From CAYLLN01 sp033762315 (GTDB lineage: Bacteria; Planctomycetota; Planctomycetia; Pirellulales; Pirellulaceae): DNA of 64,000 nucleotides. The translations under genes and the position numbers were made by a program. The notes under the pieces were generated by a model, which made no database searches, was not told where the DNA came from, and worked only from the letters and a program-made list of their open reading frames with translations. Numbering within the stretch: the stretch's first letter is position 1; each line of letters starts with the position of its first letter. Below, piece after piece: positions 8,826 to 17,541 of the stretch. The stretch is taken from positions 11,053-75,052 of the forward strand of contig JANRLS010000143.1 of assembly GCA_033762315.1 (NCBI GenBank). The letters run 5' to 3'.

Positions 8826-10124
8826 ATGAGTACCCCTACCTCTCGCCGCGTGTTTCTGAAGTCCAGCACCGCGCTGGTCGCGCTCCCCGCCCTGGAATCG
8901 CTGGTTCGCGGTCGCGCCGCCGCCGCTCCGGCCTCAACGAATCCGCCACCCAAACGAGCCATCTTCCTGGGCTTCGGCTGGGGAGTGACCGAAAGCACCT
9001 GGTATCCGAATATCGACCAGCCCGGCACGAACTACGACTTACCTGCCGGCCTCCAGCCGCTGGCTCGCCATCGGGCTGATTTCACGGTCGTGCAGGGGCT
9101 CTGGAATAAGTATTCCAACGAAGGGCACTGGGGGAGCACGATGTGGCTCACCGGCGCGAATCGCTACGCGCAGACAGGGCAGAGCTTTCACAATAGCATC
9201 TCGGCCGACCAGGTCGCCGCCGCTCAATTGGGCCAGCAAACGCGCTTTCCCTCGCTGCAGCTGACGGGAAGCGACAGCGCGGGGGGCTCGGGGCATGGCC
9301 CTGGGCTGTCGCTCGCCTGGGATGTCCGCGGCAAACCGATTGGTGGCCAGAGCACCCCCGTCGAGGCTTTTCACAAGCTCTTTTCGAGCGACTCCACGCC
9401 GCTCGAACAGCAACAAGCGCTGCTCGCCGAGAAACGCAGCGTTCTCGACACGGTTCTGGAAAACGCCCACGATCTCAAGCGCGGCCTCAATTCGAGCGAC
9501 AATGCCAAGCTCGACGAATATTTTGAAGGGATTCGGGACATCGAAACCCGACTCGCCAAGGAAGAGCAGTGGCTGGGGGTTCCCCGGCCGCGCCCTTCGC
9601 TGGCGGAGCCGAAGCCCGGCCTCGTGGGCCGCGAGGAAATCCGCCTGATGTATGACCTGATCGTTGCGGCCTTGCAGACCGACAGCACCCGCGTCATTAC
9701 CTATCGCCAGCCGGTGAGCACGCTGCTGACCAGCCTCGAAATTCGGGTTCATCCGCACGACATGAGCCACTACCACACCGTGCTGGGGGAAAAGCTTGAC
9801 GCCTCGCAGCGTCGCGACCAGGCTCAAAGCGAGCTGCTTGCGGGGCTGATTGACAGGCTTAAAGCCACCCGCGAAGCGGACGGCTCGCGGCTGTTTGATC
9901 ATGTCGCGCTGGCCTATGGCAGCAACATTCGGACGGGGCATTCGCTGGACAATTGCCCCACGCTGCTCGCCGGCGGCGGGGCCGGCATCAAGTTGGGACA
10001 CAACCTGGTCGTTCCCAAGGGAACTCCGCTGTGCAACGCCTGGCTGACTGTGCTGCAAGGCTTGGGCGTTTCCGCCGAGAAGCATGGCGACAGCACGGGA
10101 GTGCTGAAAGATCTGGTTGGCTGA
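8826..10124 (+). CDS. DUF1552 domain protein, exported
   Basis: The 432-residue protein carries a Tat-like N-terminus (SRRVFLKSSTALVALPALESL). It then has the DUF1552 signature stretches FLGFGWGVTESTWYP, LARHRADFTVVQGLWN and HDMSHYHTV. The fold resembles DUF1501 and sulfatase/alkaline-phosphatase-like proteins, but no activity has been assigned to the family. ATG 8826 immediately precedes the Tat motif; the open frame runs only five codons further upstream. DUF1592 cytochrome and DUF1552 genes are regular neighbours in planctomycetes, so the two products probably work together outside the cytoplasmic membrane. That cooperation is inference from context. Confidence 0.9.
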   Translation: MSTPTSRRVFLKSSTALVALPALESLVRGRAAAAPASTNPPPKRAIFLGFGWGVTESTWYPNIDQPGTNYDLPAGLQPLARHRADFTVVQGLWNKYSNEGHWGSTMWLTGANRYAQTGQSFHNSISADQVAAAQLGQQTRFPSLQLTGSDSAGGSGHGPGLSLAWDVRGKPIGGQSTPVEAFHKLFSSDSTPLEQQQALLAEKRSVLDTVLENAHDLKRGLNSSDNAKLDEYFEGIRDIETRLAKEEQWLGVPRPRPSLAEPKPGLVGREEIRLMYDLIVAALQTDSTRVITYRQPVSTLLTSLEIRVHPHDMSHYHTVLGEKLDASQRRDQAQSELLAGLIDRLKATREADGSRLFDHVALAYGSNIRTGHSLDNCPTLLAGGGAGIKLGHNLVVPKGTPLCNAWLTVLQGLGVSAEKHGDSTGVLKDLVG

Positions 10125-10180
10125 TCGGGCGGCACGGCTTTGTTCGCAGCGCGGCGAGTTTTCCTGGCGAGGTTTTGTCC

Positions 10181-11476
10181 ATGTTTCCATCCCGCTCGGT
10201 AATGATCCTGACGATCTTGACCTTGTTCGCGCTCGGTGCGCCGCTCGCCGGCGAGGAGGCCGCTTCCCCAGCCAAACCGGCCACGCCCGCCAAGCCCAGT
10301 CAATTCGGCATCAATCCGGCGGGGATCACGTCCCCCGAAATGCGCGACGCTCTGCAGCGCCTGCATGCCGCGGGAGTGATTCCGGGTCGTCGCGGATCGC
10401 TGGCCTTCTTTCGCTGGACCAGCGACGAGCCGCCTAAGCTGGCGCACCTGGGTTTGAGGGGGGCAAATTTTGATGACGAGTTGCTGGCCCTGGTCGCGCA
10501 CCTTCCCGATTTGGAGTTCGTGAGCCTATATGAAACGAACATCACCGACGAGGGAATCAAGTCCCTCGCCGGTTTGCGGAAGTTGCGATCACTCGCGATC
10601 AGCCCGATCAATCGCTACGAGAAGGCCGGGTTTGGCCCGCCCCAATGGTCGTATCCGTTCCTGCCGCGTCGCGACGATCGCCCGCGGATCACCGGCCAAT
10701 CGCTCCCCGTCATCGCCGGGATCACGACGCTGGAATCGTTGCAACTGCTCGACGCCCGCGTGTCGGCCGGCGATTTGCGGCCGCTCGCCGAGCTTCCCAA
10801 ACTGTCGAGTCTGGCGCTGCCGAACGTCATTGACGACGACACCATCAAGCACCTGCAGCCTTGCCGCCGCTTGAACTCGCTGACGTTGGGCGAGCGGGCA
10901 ATTTCGGCCGACGAAATTGCCCGGCTGGCCGACTTGAAATCGATACGGCACTTGATCTTGATTCATGCCCAGCTGGATGGCGACGCCCTCCAGGCACCGG
11001 CGAAGCTCGATTCGCTGGAGGAGCTGCAACTGGAGGATTGCGGCCTGACCGACGAACGGCTGGCCCAGCTGCGAGTTCCCCTGAAGCTGTCGCACTTGAG
11101 TTTGGAACGCAACGAGATTGCCGGGAGCGGTCTTTCGCACCTTGTCAAGTTCGAGCTGAAGTCGCTCGCACTGGAGTTCAACAACCTGAGTGACGACACC
11201 TTGGTTCACTTGCCGCAGCTTGGCACGCTGGAGTCTTTGGGGATCGGCTACAACGTGCAAGTGACTGATCGCGGAATCGCCAGCGGCCAACTGCAGATGA
11301 TGGCAAACCTTAAATCGCTCCGACTCCGTGGGCTGAAATCGATTACCGATACATCATTACCAGACCTGCTAAAGTTCGGCCATCTGGAGCACATCAACAT
11401 TCGTGAAACCAAGACCAGCCCCGAATGCGTTGCGCAGCTGAAGCAAGGAATGCCGAAGACCGTGGTCTTCAAATAG
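10181..11476 (+). CDS. Secreted leucine-rich-repeat protein
   Basis: The 431-residue product has a signal peptide (VMILTILTLFALGAPLAGEE) and then leucine-rich repeats from about residue 95 to the end, for example LPDLEFVSLYETNITDEG, LEELQLEDCGLTDERL and LSHLSLERNEIAGSGL. The units are about 23-25 residues long, the type common in PVC bacteria. ATG 10181 sits directly before the signal peptide, 56 bp after the DUF1552 gene; the open frame continuing upstream merely overlaps that gene. It is probably a binding or scaffold protein outside the cytoplasm; the ligand is unknown. Placement suggests it belongs to the same transcript as the DUF1592/DUF1552 genes. Confidence 0.85.
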   Translation: MFPSRSVMILTILTLFALGAPLAGEEAASPAKPATPAKPSQFGINPAGITSPEMRDALQRLHAAGVIPGRRGSLAFFRWTSDEPPKLAHLGLRGANFDDELLALVAHLPDLEFVSLYETNITDEGIKSLAGLRKLRSLAISPINRYEKAGFGPPQWSYPFLPRRDDRPRITGQSLPVIAGITTLESLQLLDARVSAGDLRPLAELPKLSSLALPNVIDDDTIKHLQPCRRLNSLTLGERAISADEIARLADLKSIRHLILIHAQLDGDALQAPAKLDSLEELQLEDCGLTDERLAQLRVPLKLSHLSLERNEIAGSGLSHLVKFELKSLALEFNNLSDDTLVHLPQLGTLESLGIGYNVQVTDRGIASGQLQMMANLKSLRLRGLKSITDTSLPDLLKFGHLEHINIRETKTSPECVAQLKQGMPKTVVFK

Positions 11477-11542
11477 GCGGATTGACATCCCCCTCGCGGC
11501 GAGATTTCGCAGCCAAGTTGCCGTGGCGGTATAATCCAACAT

Positions 11543-12172
11543 ATGCCGCTACCAGACGCCATCCGATCCGACTTGCCGATTGTTGTCGCCATCACGGGGG
11601 CGAGTGGGGCCGTCTACGCGGTACGCCTGCTTGAGGTGCTGCTAAATTCGGGTCGGGAAGTGCATTTGTCGGTCAGTCCGTCGGGGGCGGCGGTGCTGAA
11701 GCAAGAGCTGAATCTGGCGGTTGACCTGGAGCGGTTTTCGCTACGATCGCTGATTGGCGCTGGTCTTACCGAACGGGCCGAGGGTTTGGTTACCTACCGC
11801 CACCATCAAGATTTCATGGCCCCCGCCGCCAGCGGCTCGTTCCTGACGGCGGGCATGGTCGTCTGCCCCTGCTCGGGGAGCACGCTGTCGGGCATTGCCC
11901 ACGCGACCAGCGGCAACCTGATTCAGCGGGCGGCCGACGTGCATCTGAAGGAGCGCCGCAAGCTGATTCTCGTCCCCCGCGAAACGCCCCTTTCGCTTGT
12001 CTATCTCGACAACCTCCGCCGGGCCGCCGAAGCCGGGGCCATCATCCTCCCCGCCATGCCCGGCTGGTATCACGGCGTGCGGAGCGTGTCCGATCTCGTG
12101 GACTTCATCGTCGCCCGGATTCTCGATCAACTCGGCGTGCCGCATCAGTTGATGAAGCGGTGGGGGACGTAA
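11543..12172 (+). CDS. ubiX: Flavin prenyltransferase
   Basis: UbiX (209 residues) joins dimethylallyl phosphate to FMN to make prenylated FMN, the cofactor of UbiD-type decarboxylases. Family motifs are all present: the N-terminal flavoprotein strand-loop VVAITGASGAVYA, CPCSGSTLSGIAHATSGNLIQRA, and KLILVPRETPLS near the active site, followed by LPAMPGWYH. The length is typical. No ubiD lies nearby, so its client enzyme is elsewhere, as is common. It is flanked by exported-protein genes with no obvious link, 66 bp after the LRR gene and 37 bp before the next start. Confidence 0.95.
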   Translation: MPLPDAIRSDLPIVVAITGASGAVYAVRLLEVLLNSGREVHLSVSPSGAAVLKQELNLAVDLERFSLRSLIGAGLTERAEGLVTYRHHQDFMAPAASGSFLTAGMVVCPCSGSTLSGIAHATSGNLIQRAADVHLKERRKLILVPRETPLSLVYLDNLRRAAEAGAIILPAMPGWYHGVRSVSDLVDFIVARILDQLGVPHQLMKRWGT

Positions 12173-12209
12173 GGCTACAATGCGAGCTACTCACCGCGAG
12201 GAGTTTCGC

Positions 12210-15143
12210 ATGTTTCGTGCTTGTCGCATCCCCTTTGTTTGGTTCTTGGTGCTTGGCTCTTGGTCATTCGCCGCCGAGCCACAGAGCCCTCTCGCACCGG
12301 CCGATGCGCAAAAGCTCTTTCAACTGGCAGATAGCAGTCTGCGCATCGAACTAGCGGCGGCCGAGCCGGAGGTGATCGACCCGGTGGCGATCCGGTTCGA
12401 TGAGGATGGCCGGATGTGGGTGGCCGAGATGCGCGACTATCCGCTCGGGGTGCGCGGCGGGCCGATCTCGCGGATTCGAGTGCTGGAGGACATAGACGGC
12501 GATGGCCGCTTCGAGCACGCGACCACCTTCGCCGAGAGGCTGGAGTTCGTCACCGGCCTGCAGCCGTGGAAAGGGGGCGTGTTCGTCACGCTGGCCGGCA
12601 GCGTGGCCTATATGAAAGACACTGACGGCGACGGGAAGGCCGATCTCGACGAAACCTGGTTCGACGGCTTTGCCGAGCAGAATTCGCAGCTCCGGGCCAA
12701 CCATCCGCGACTCGCGCTCGACAACTGGATTTACGTCGCCAATGGCCTGCGCGGCGGCAAAGTCGTCAGTCGCAAGCTGCCGGACCAGCCCGCCATCGAC
12801 ATCAGCGGCATGGACTTTCGCTTCGACCCCCTTACCGGCAAAGCAGAGGCAGTCAGTGGCAACGGGCAATTTGGCCTGTGCTTCGACGATTGGGGAAATC
12901 GCTTCACCTGCACCAATCGCAACCCGTGCCGGCACGTGGTGATTGAGGACCGCTACCTGCGGGCCAGCCCCGGCGTAACCGTGCCGTCCGTCATGCAGGA
13001 TGTCGCCGCGTTCGCCGAGAACTCCCGAATCTACCCCATCAGTCGGGCCTGGACGACGTCGAACCTGCACGCCGGCCAGTTCACGGCGGCCTGCGGCGTC
13101 TATATCTATCGCGGCGACCTGTTGCCGGCCGAGTTCCGCGGCAACGTGTTCACTTGCGATCCGACCGGCAACCTGATCCACCGCGAGATCATGCAGCCCG
13201 CCGGGCCAACGTTCAGCAGCAAGCCCGCCTACGAAGGGAAGGAGTTCCTCGCCTCGCCCGACGAATGGTTCCGCCCCGTGAACATGGAGCTCGGCCCCGA
13301 CGGCGCGCTCTACATCGTCGATATGTATCGCTGCGTAATCGAGCATCCCGACTTCGTTCCCACCGAGCTGAAAAACCGCCCCGACCAGCGCCTCGGCGAC
13401 GACCGCGGGCGAATTTGGCGGATCGTTCCGGCGAATGCGGGAGCCGCGACTGCCGACACAAGCCCGAAGCGCCAGCGAGGGAATCTGCTTTTAACCGCTG
13501 CCAGCGACGACCTGGTCCCCCTCTTGGAACATCCCAACGCCTGGCAACGCGAGACTGCCCAACGGCTGCTTCTCCAGCGCGAATGGCGGCCGGTGGGGAA
13601 AGAATTGGCGAAAATAGCGACCGAGAGCCAACTCCCGCAAAGCCGAGCACACGCTATTTCGTTGCTGATTGCCCTAGGCCAATTCGACGCCAAGTCGCTC
13701 CGCGATTCTCTCGGCAGCCCCGACCCTAACGTTCGCAGAGTAACAATTTGGCTGTGCGAATCGATGGGGCACGCTCCGCCTTCCGCGATTGAGTTTCGCC
13801 TGCACCTGTTCGATAGCGACTCTGCCGTTCGGTTCTACGCGCGGGCGACGAACAATGTCTTCTATCCCCGTGAATATCGAGATGCCCACGCCTTCTCACA
13901 GTCAGCCATTGCCGATGCGAACGATCCCTGGCAGCGCCAAGCCGTCAAGCTCGCACTCGGACCCAAGGAATGTGGTTTGTACTTCACCGCACTGATTGCC
14001 CCCAAGTCGGCCCAGCTGCCGAACTCGGAGGGGATGCGGCAGCTCGTGAGCGACCTGTGCGAACAAGCGGCGACATCCGAAGATGCCGCGGCCCGCCAGT
14101 TCTCACTCGCGGGTCGCTGGCTGCTCGCGCGCAATCCTGAGTTGGGCTTGGCGGCACTGGCGGGGGCGATGCGCGGCTTCGCGCGCAGTCGAGTGACACT
14201 CGCTGCAGTGGCACTTCCCAATGACATGAATGGACTGCGGTCCAGGCTCGAAGATGTCGCCAATAAATCGAGTGACGCCTTGCTGCGCGGCCAAGCTATC
14301 TCCTTGCTCGGCTTTGTTCCAGACTCGGTAAGCATTTTGCAGCCGTTTGTCGCTCCCGACCAAGACCAATCGCTCCGCATTGCCGCCATTGGCGCGCTGG
14401 CTAGGCAGCCCGGCGCAGAGCCTTGGCCGGCATTGCTGGCCGCCTTTCCCTCCGATACCCCCGCTGTTCGCCGGGCCATCATCGACGGCATACTCGCCAA
14501 TACCGACCGCACCAAGCTCCTGCTGGATGCCATCGACGCGGGCAAGATCAAAGCCAACGAGCTCGACCCGCTGCAAGCCAAACGGCTGCGGGAAAGTCGC
14601 GACGCGGCGCTTCGCGAGCGGGCCGAGAAGCTGTTCGCCGCAGCGACGCCGGCCGAGCGGGCCAAGGCGCTGGAAGATTATCAGCCAGTGCTTGCCGTGG
14701 CGGGGGATGCGAAGCGCGGGCGAGCAATCTTCGAGAAGAACTGCGCAACCTGCCACAAGATCGGCGATCTGGGCGTCAACGTCGCGCCGGATATCAGCGA
14801 CAGCCGGACCAAAACCGCCGGCCAACTGCTCGAATCCATCCTGCTGCCGAACAAGGCGATCGACAACAACTACATCGGCTATAGCGTGCGGCTGGTCGAT
14901 GGCACCGTCGCCACCGGCATCCTCGCGGCCGAAACCGCCACGTCGATCACGCTCCGCCAACCGATGGGGAAGGAACTGGTCGTCGCTCGGAGCGAAATTG
15001 AGGAACTGCGCTCCAGCGGCCAATCGCTGATGCCCGAAGGGCTGGAGCGGCAAATTCCCCCTGCTGAAATGGCCGACCTCCTCTCATTCATAAAAAACTG
15101 GCGCTATCTCGACGGCAAAACGCCGCTCGATGGCGCTCCCTGA
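12210..15143 (+). CDS. PVC-type heme-binding CxxCH protein with membrane-bound-dehydrogenase propeller and HEAT repeats
   Basis: The 977-residue exported protein has a signal peptide (IPFVWFLVLGSWSFAAEP). Residues about 30-410 form a glucose/sorbosone-dehydrogenase-like propeller of the Rhodopirellula membrane-bound dehydrogenase type (IRVLEDIDGDGRFEHATTFA, MELGPDGALYIVDMYR). A HEAT-like helical region covers about 430-820, and a C-terminal cytochrome domain holds CATCH (NCATCHKIGDLG) followed by SILLPNKAIDNNY and GTVATGILAAET. Start 12210 has GAGGAG six bases before it, better than ATG 12180. A short interspersed repeat is inserted in frame at codons 417-425 between propeller and HEAT parts. 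It probably performs quinone- or sugar-linked oxidation with a c-heme acceptor; the substrate is unknown. Confidence 0.9.
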   Translation: MFRACRIPFVWFLVLGSWSFAAEPQSPLAPADAQKLFQLADSSLRIELAAAEPEVIDPVAIRFDEDGRMWVAEMRDYPLGVRGGPISRIRVLEDIDGDGRFEHATTFAERLEFVTGLQPWKGGVFVTLAGSVAYMKDTDGDGKADLDETWFDGFAEQNSQLRANHPRLALDNWIYVANGLRGGKVVSRKLPDQPAIDISGMDFRFDPLTGKAEAVSGNGQFGLCFDDWGNRFTCTNRNPCRHVVIEDRYLRASPGVTVPSVMQDVAAFAENSRIYPISRAWTTSNLHAGQFTAACGVYIYRGDLLPAEFRGNVFTCDPTGNLIHREIMQPAGPTFSSKPAYEGKEFLASPDEWFRPVNMELGPDGALYIVDMYRCVIEHPDFVPTELKNRPDQRLGDDRGRIWRIVPANAGAATADTSPKRQRGNLLLTAASDDLVPLLEHPNAWQRETAQRLLLQREWRPVGKELAKIATESQLPQSRAHAISLLIALGQFDAKSLRDSLGSPDPNVRRVTIWLCESMGHAPPSAIEFRLHLFDSDSAVRFYARATNNVFYPREYRDAHAFSQSAIADANDPWQRQAVKLALGPKECGLYFTALIAPKSAQLPNSEGMRQLVSDLCEQAATSEDAAARQFSLAGRWLLARNPELGLAALAGAMRGFARSRVTLAAVALPNDMNGLRSRLEDVANKSSDALLRGQAISLLGFVPDSVSILQPFVAPDQDQSLRIAAIGALARQPGAEPWPALLAAFPSDTPAVRRAIIDGILANTDRTKLLLDAIDAGKIKANELDPLQAKRLRESRDAALRERAEKLFAAATPAERAKALEDYQPVLAVAGDAKRGRAIFEKNCATCHKIGDLGVNVAPDISDSRTKTAGQLLESILLPNKAIDNNYIGYSVRLVDGTVATGILAAETATSITLRQPMGKELVVARSEIEELRSSGQSLMPEGLERQIPPAEMADLLSFIKNWRYLDGKTPLDGAP
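13458..13483 (+). repeat. Interspersed planctomycete repeat, in frame within a CDS
   Basis: The 26-base stretch ACAAGCCCGAAGCGCCAGCG plus AGGGAA encodes Thr-Ser-Pro-Lys-Arg-Gln-Arg-Gly-Asn. I recall near-identical sequences (and the peptide TSPKRQRG) scattered through many planctomycete genomes. Only one clear copy lies in this window. It falls between two domains of the heme protein, where a basic insert would be tolerated. Confidence 0.6.
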
Positions 15144-15382
15144 ATCGGTTTCGCAAGCAGTTTTCAACGAATTCGTCGGAGGCAGGCGATTGGCGGAGAG
15201 TGTTGCTTCCCAGGGCTTGCCGTTGGCGACGGCGGCCACGGAAAGCCGGCCAGGGGACGGACGAGGTAGCATGTGGAGCGCAAATCGCAAGTTGTTGTGT
15301 AGTATGGGCTTGCGCCGATTTATTACGGAACCTCGTAACACTGGACTCTGTGGCTGCCACTCACAATACGGAGAGCCATTTC

Positions 15383-15922
15383 ATGGGTGAGGCGGCAGCG
15401 CAAGGCGAACTCGATTTCGACACCATCGTCCGCGAGACGCAGCCGCACATTCGCGCCTACATCGCGGGAATGGGAGTGCCGCGGCATGACGTGGATGACG
15501 TGGCCCAGGATGTGTACGTCGAGCTGTACCGATTTTTCGACCGGATTCCGCCCGATGTGCCCCCCAAGCAATGGCTGAAGGGAATCGCCCGCAATTTGTG
15601 TCTCAACTATTTCCGCCGCACCAGCCGCCGGAGCCGCTTGCAACGCGAGGCGCTGGTCGAAATTTTCCTGCGAGCCGAGCAGGAAGGCCCTCCGGCAATG
15701 GCCGAGGGGCCGGTCCGCCGGGCGCTCGATGGTTGCTATGAAAAGTTGCCCGCCGAAAGTCGCCGCTTGCTCGCCCTGCGCTACGAACAGGAGCTGCCCA
15801 GCCAGACGATCGCGCAGCGGCTCAATTCGTCGGCCGAGGCGATTCGCGTGGCCTTGTTTCGCATTCGGGCAAGTCTGAAGAACTGCATCACCAAAAACAT
15901 GGCCGGCGAAACCGGCCCCTAG
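15383..15922 (+). CDS. ECF-type RNA polymerase sigma factor (second locus)
   Basis: This is a 179-residue sigma factor. Region 2 is visible at MGVPRHDVDDVAQDVYVELYRFFDRIP and the following WLKGIARNLCLNYFRR; region 4 at LPSQTIAQRLNSSAEAIRVALFRIR. ATG 15383 has GGAGA eight bases upstream and gives the usual start; the frame stays open for 61 codons further upstream but that stretch looks non-coding. The FecR-type gene begins 11 bp after the stop. As in the first ECF locus, genes for a planctomycete cytochrome (PSD1) and its partner (DUF1501) follow. Regulation of those genes by this factor is plausible but not shown. The 239 bp upstream of the start hold no recognisable gene. Confidence 0.9.
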   Translation: MGEAAAQGELDFDTIVRETQPHIRAYIAGMGVPRHDVDDVAQDVYVELYRFFDRIPPDVPPKQWLKGIARNLCLNYFRRTSRRSRLQREALVEIFLRAEQEGPPAMAEGPVRRALDGCYEKLPAESRRLLALRYEQELPSQTIAQRLNSSAEAIRVALFRIRASLKNCITKNMAGETGP

Positions 15923-15933
15923 CTGATATTTCG

Positions 15934-17496
15934 ATGTCTTTAGAATCGCTGATTGAGCGTTTTGTGGACGACCGGGAGCAACTGGCCCCGGAAGAGCTCG
16001 ACGCGCTGGTCGAAGGGCTGCGGGCCGATCCCGCGCGGGCCGCCGAGCTGCGAGAGCAACTGGTGATCGACGATCTGGTGGCCCAGAAACTGGCCGTCGA
16101 TCGCCGCAACTTCTTGGCTCAGGTTGAGCAGCGGATCGCTGATTTTCAGCGGACGCAGGCCGAGATCGACGATCAGGTGAGCGACTTGCGGGCGTTGGCC
16201 GAGGCCGAGATTCAGCATCCGCCGCGGCCCGTGGCCGATGCCCGCTGGGCCTGGTATTCGCTGGCGATTTCGGCTGTGCTGCTCATCGGTGCATTCCTCA
16301 TTGTGCCGCGCGTGCTCTCCTCGCGCCGGGCCGTCGCGAAGGTGATTGGAATCGAAGGTGAGGTGCGTGTTGGCTGGGGAGAGGGAGTCTCGCAGCCGGT
16401 GATGGGTGGGGCGGTGCTCAACCACTCTTACATCAATGTTCACGAGGGGTCGTCGCTCGCCGTGCAATATGCCGACGGCACGCAGGTGCGGCTGAACGGT
16501 GGCACGCAAGCGAATCTGGAAGAGGCGGAAGACAGCGGCGGCAAGCTGGTGCGGGTGTCCAAGGGGGAGGTCGCGGCAACGGTCGCGCCGCAGCCCGGGG
16601 CAGGCATGCGCTTCCTCACGCCGCACGCCGTGGCCACCGTTCTGGGAACGGCCCTGCGAATCACGGTCGATGACCATTCGACGACGCTCGATGTCACCCA
16701 AGGGACCGTGCAATTCGATCATCGCGATGGGGGAAAGCCGGTGCTCGTCGAAAAGAACGGCTCATGCGTCGCTTCGGAAGACGAGCTCAAGCTGCGCGAG
16801 CTGCGCTGGCCCGACGAACAGCGCGAAGCGCTCGCGTTTCTCTTCAATCCGTTCGTGCGGCAAACGTTCGTTCGCAATGCGGAATCGGGCAATCCCCGTG
16901 AGACCGAACTGGTGCCGCGCGACGCAGCGATTCTCGACGACTTCCATCACGCACTCGATCTCGCCGGCGGTTCGTTCGTCCTTAGTACCGAGCCCCCCGA
17001 CAACGCCGCCGCGCTCCTCTTCGAGCAATTTCGCGAATCTGCCGATTTTTCGCTCGAAATCGTCTTGCAACCGGCGGCCGGTTCGCAACAAGGAAAGGTG
17101 CTGACGCTCGCCGATAGCGGCGCGGCAGCCAACGTTGTGCTGGCCCAGGATGGCGAGGAGTTCATCTTCGCCATCAAGACCGAGCAGCAGCCCACGCCGC
17201 CGGCGCTGCGGCTGGGCAAGATTGCCAGCGACCGTCCGACCCACCTGACGATTACCTATCAGAGCGGCGAACTGATTGCTTACTGCGATGGAGTCGAAAC
17301 CGTCCGCTCGCGCGAAGTCACCGGCAAGCTCGCCTGGCACCCGGGTCCCTTGGCCGTCGGCGGCGATGCGGGGGGCCAATCGCCGTGGCGCGGCACGGTC
17401 GAGGGGATCGCGCTCTTCAAGACTCGCCTGGCACCGAGCGACGTGGCCCGCAATGTGCGCAGCTATCGGGTGCTGGCGGGACGGGCGGGGCTGTAG
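15934..17496 (+). CDS. FecR-type anti-sigma protein with C-terminal LamG-like domain
   Basis: The 520-residue product has a cytoplasmic N-terminus (about 1-105) resembling anti-sigma domains (IERFVDDREQLAPEELDALVEGL). A transmembrane helix follows (about 108-128, WYSLAISAVLLIGAFLIVP), then a FecR domain at about 135-290 (LAVQYADGTQVRLNGGTQANL, LTPHAVATVLGT). A laminin-G/concanavalin-type sandwich covers about 330-520 (THLTITYQSGELIAYCDGVETV). In FecR systems the periplasmic domain senses a signal and the N-terminus holds the sigma factor. Its gene is 11 bp behind the ECF gene, so they form a regulatory pair. The LamG domain suggests a carbohydrate or protein ligand; this is inference. Confidence 0.85.
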   Translation: MSLESLIERFVDDREQLAPEELDALVEGLRADPARAAELREQLVIDDLVAQKLAVDRRNFLAQVEQRIADFQRTQAEIDDQVSDLRALAEAEIQHPPRPVADARWAWYSLAISAVLLIGAFLIVPRVLSSRRAVAKVIGIEGEVRVGWGEGVSQPVMGGAVLNHSYINVHEGSSLAVQYADGTQVRLNGGTQANLEEAEDSGGKLVRVSKGEVAATVAPQPGAGMRFLTPHAVATVLGTALRITVDDHSTTLDVTQGTVQFDHRDGGKPVLVEKNGSCVASEDELKLRELRWPDEQREALAFLFNPFVRQTFVRNAESGNPRETELVPRDAAILDDFHHALDLAGGSFVLSTEPPDNAAALLFEQFRESADFSLEIVLQPAAGSQQGKVLTLADSGAAANVVLAQDGEEFIFAIKTEQQPTPPALRLGKIASDRPTHLTITYQSGELIAYCDGVETVRSREVTGKLAWHPGPLAVGGDAGGQSPWRGTVEGIALFKTRLAPSDVARNVRSYRVLAGRAGL

Positions 17497-17541
17497 CGCA
17501 CGGTCTTGCGTGGGGCCGCGCCGCGCTTTCAACTGAGCCGC

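Noticed and set aside
11482..11535. TTGACA at 11482-11487 and TATAAT at 11530-11535 before ubiX, as a promoter.
   Set aside because: The boxes are 42 bases apart, far beyond the 16-18 needed; neither has a matching partner at the right distance.
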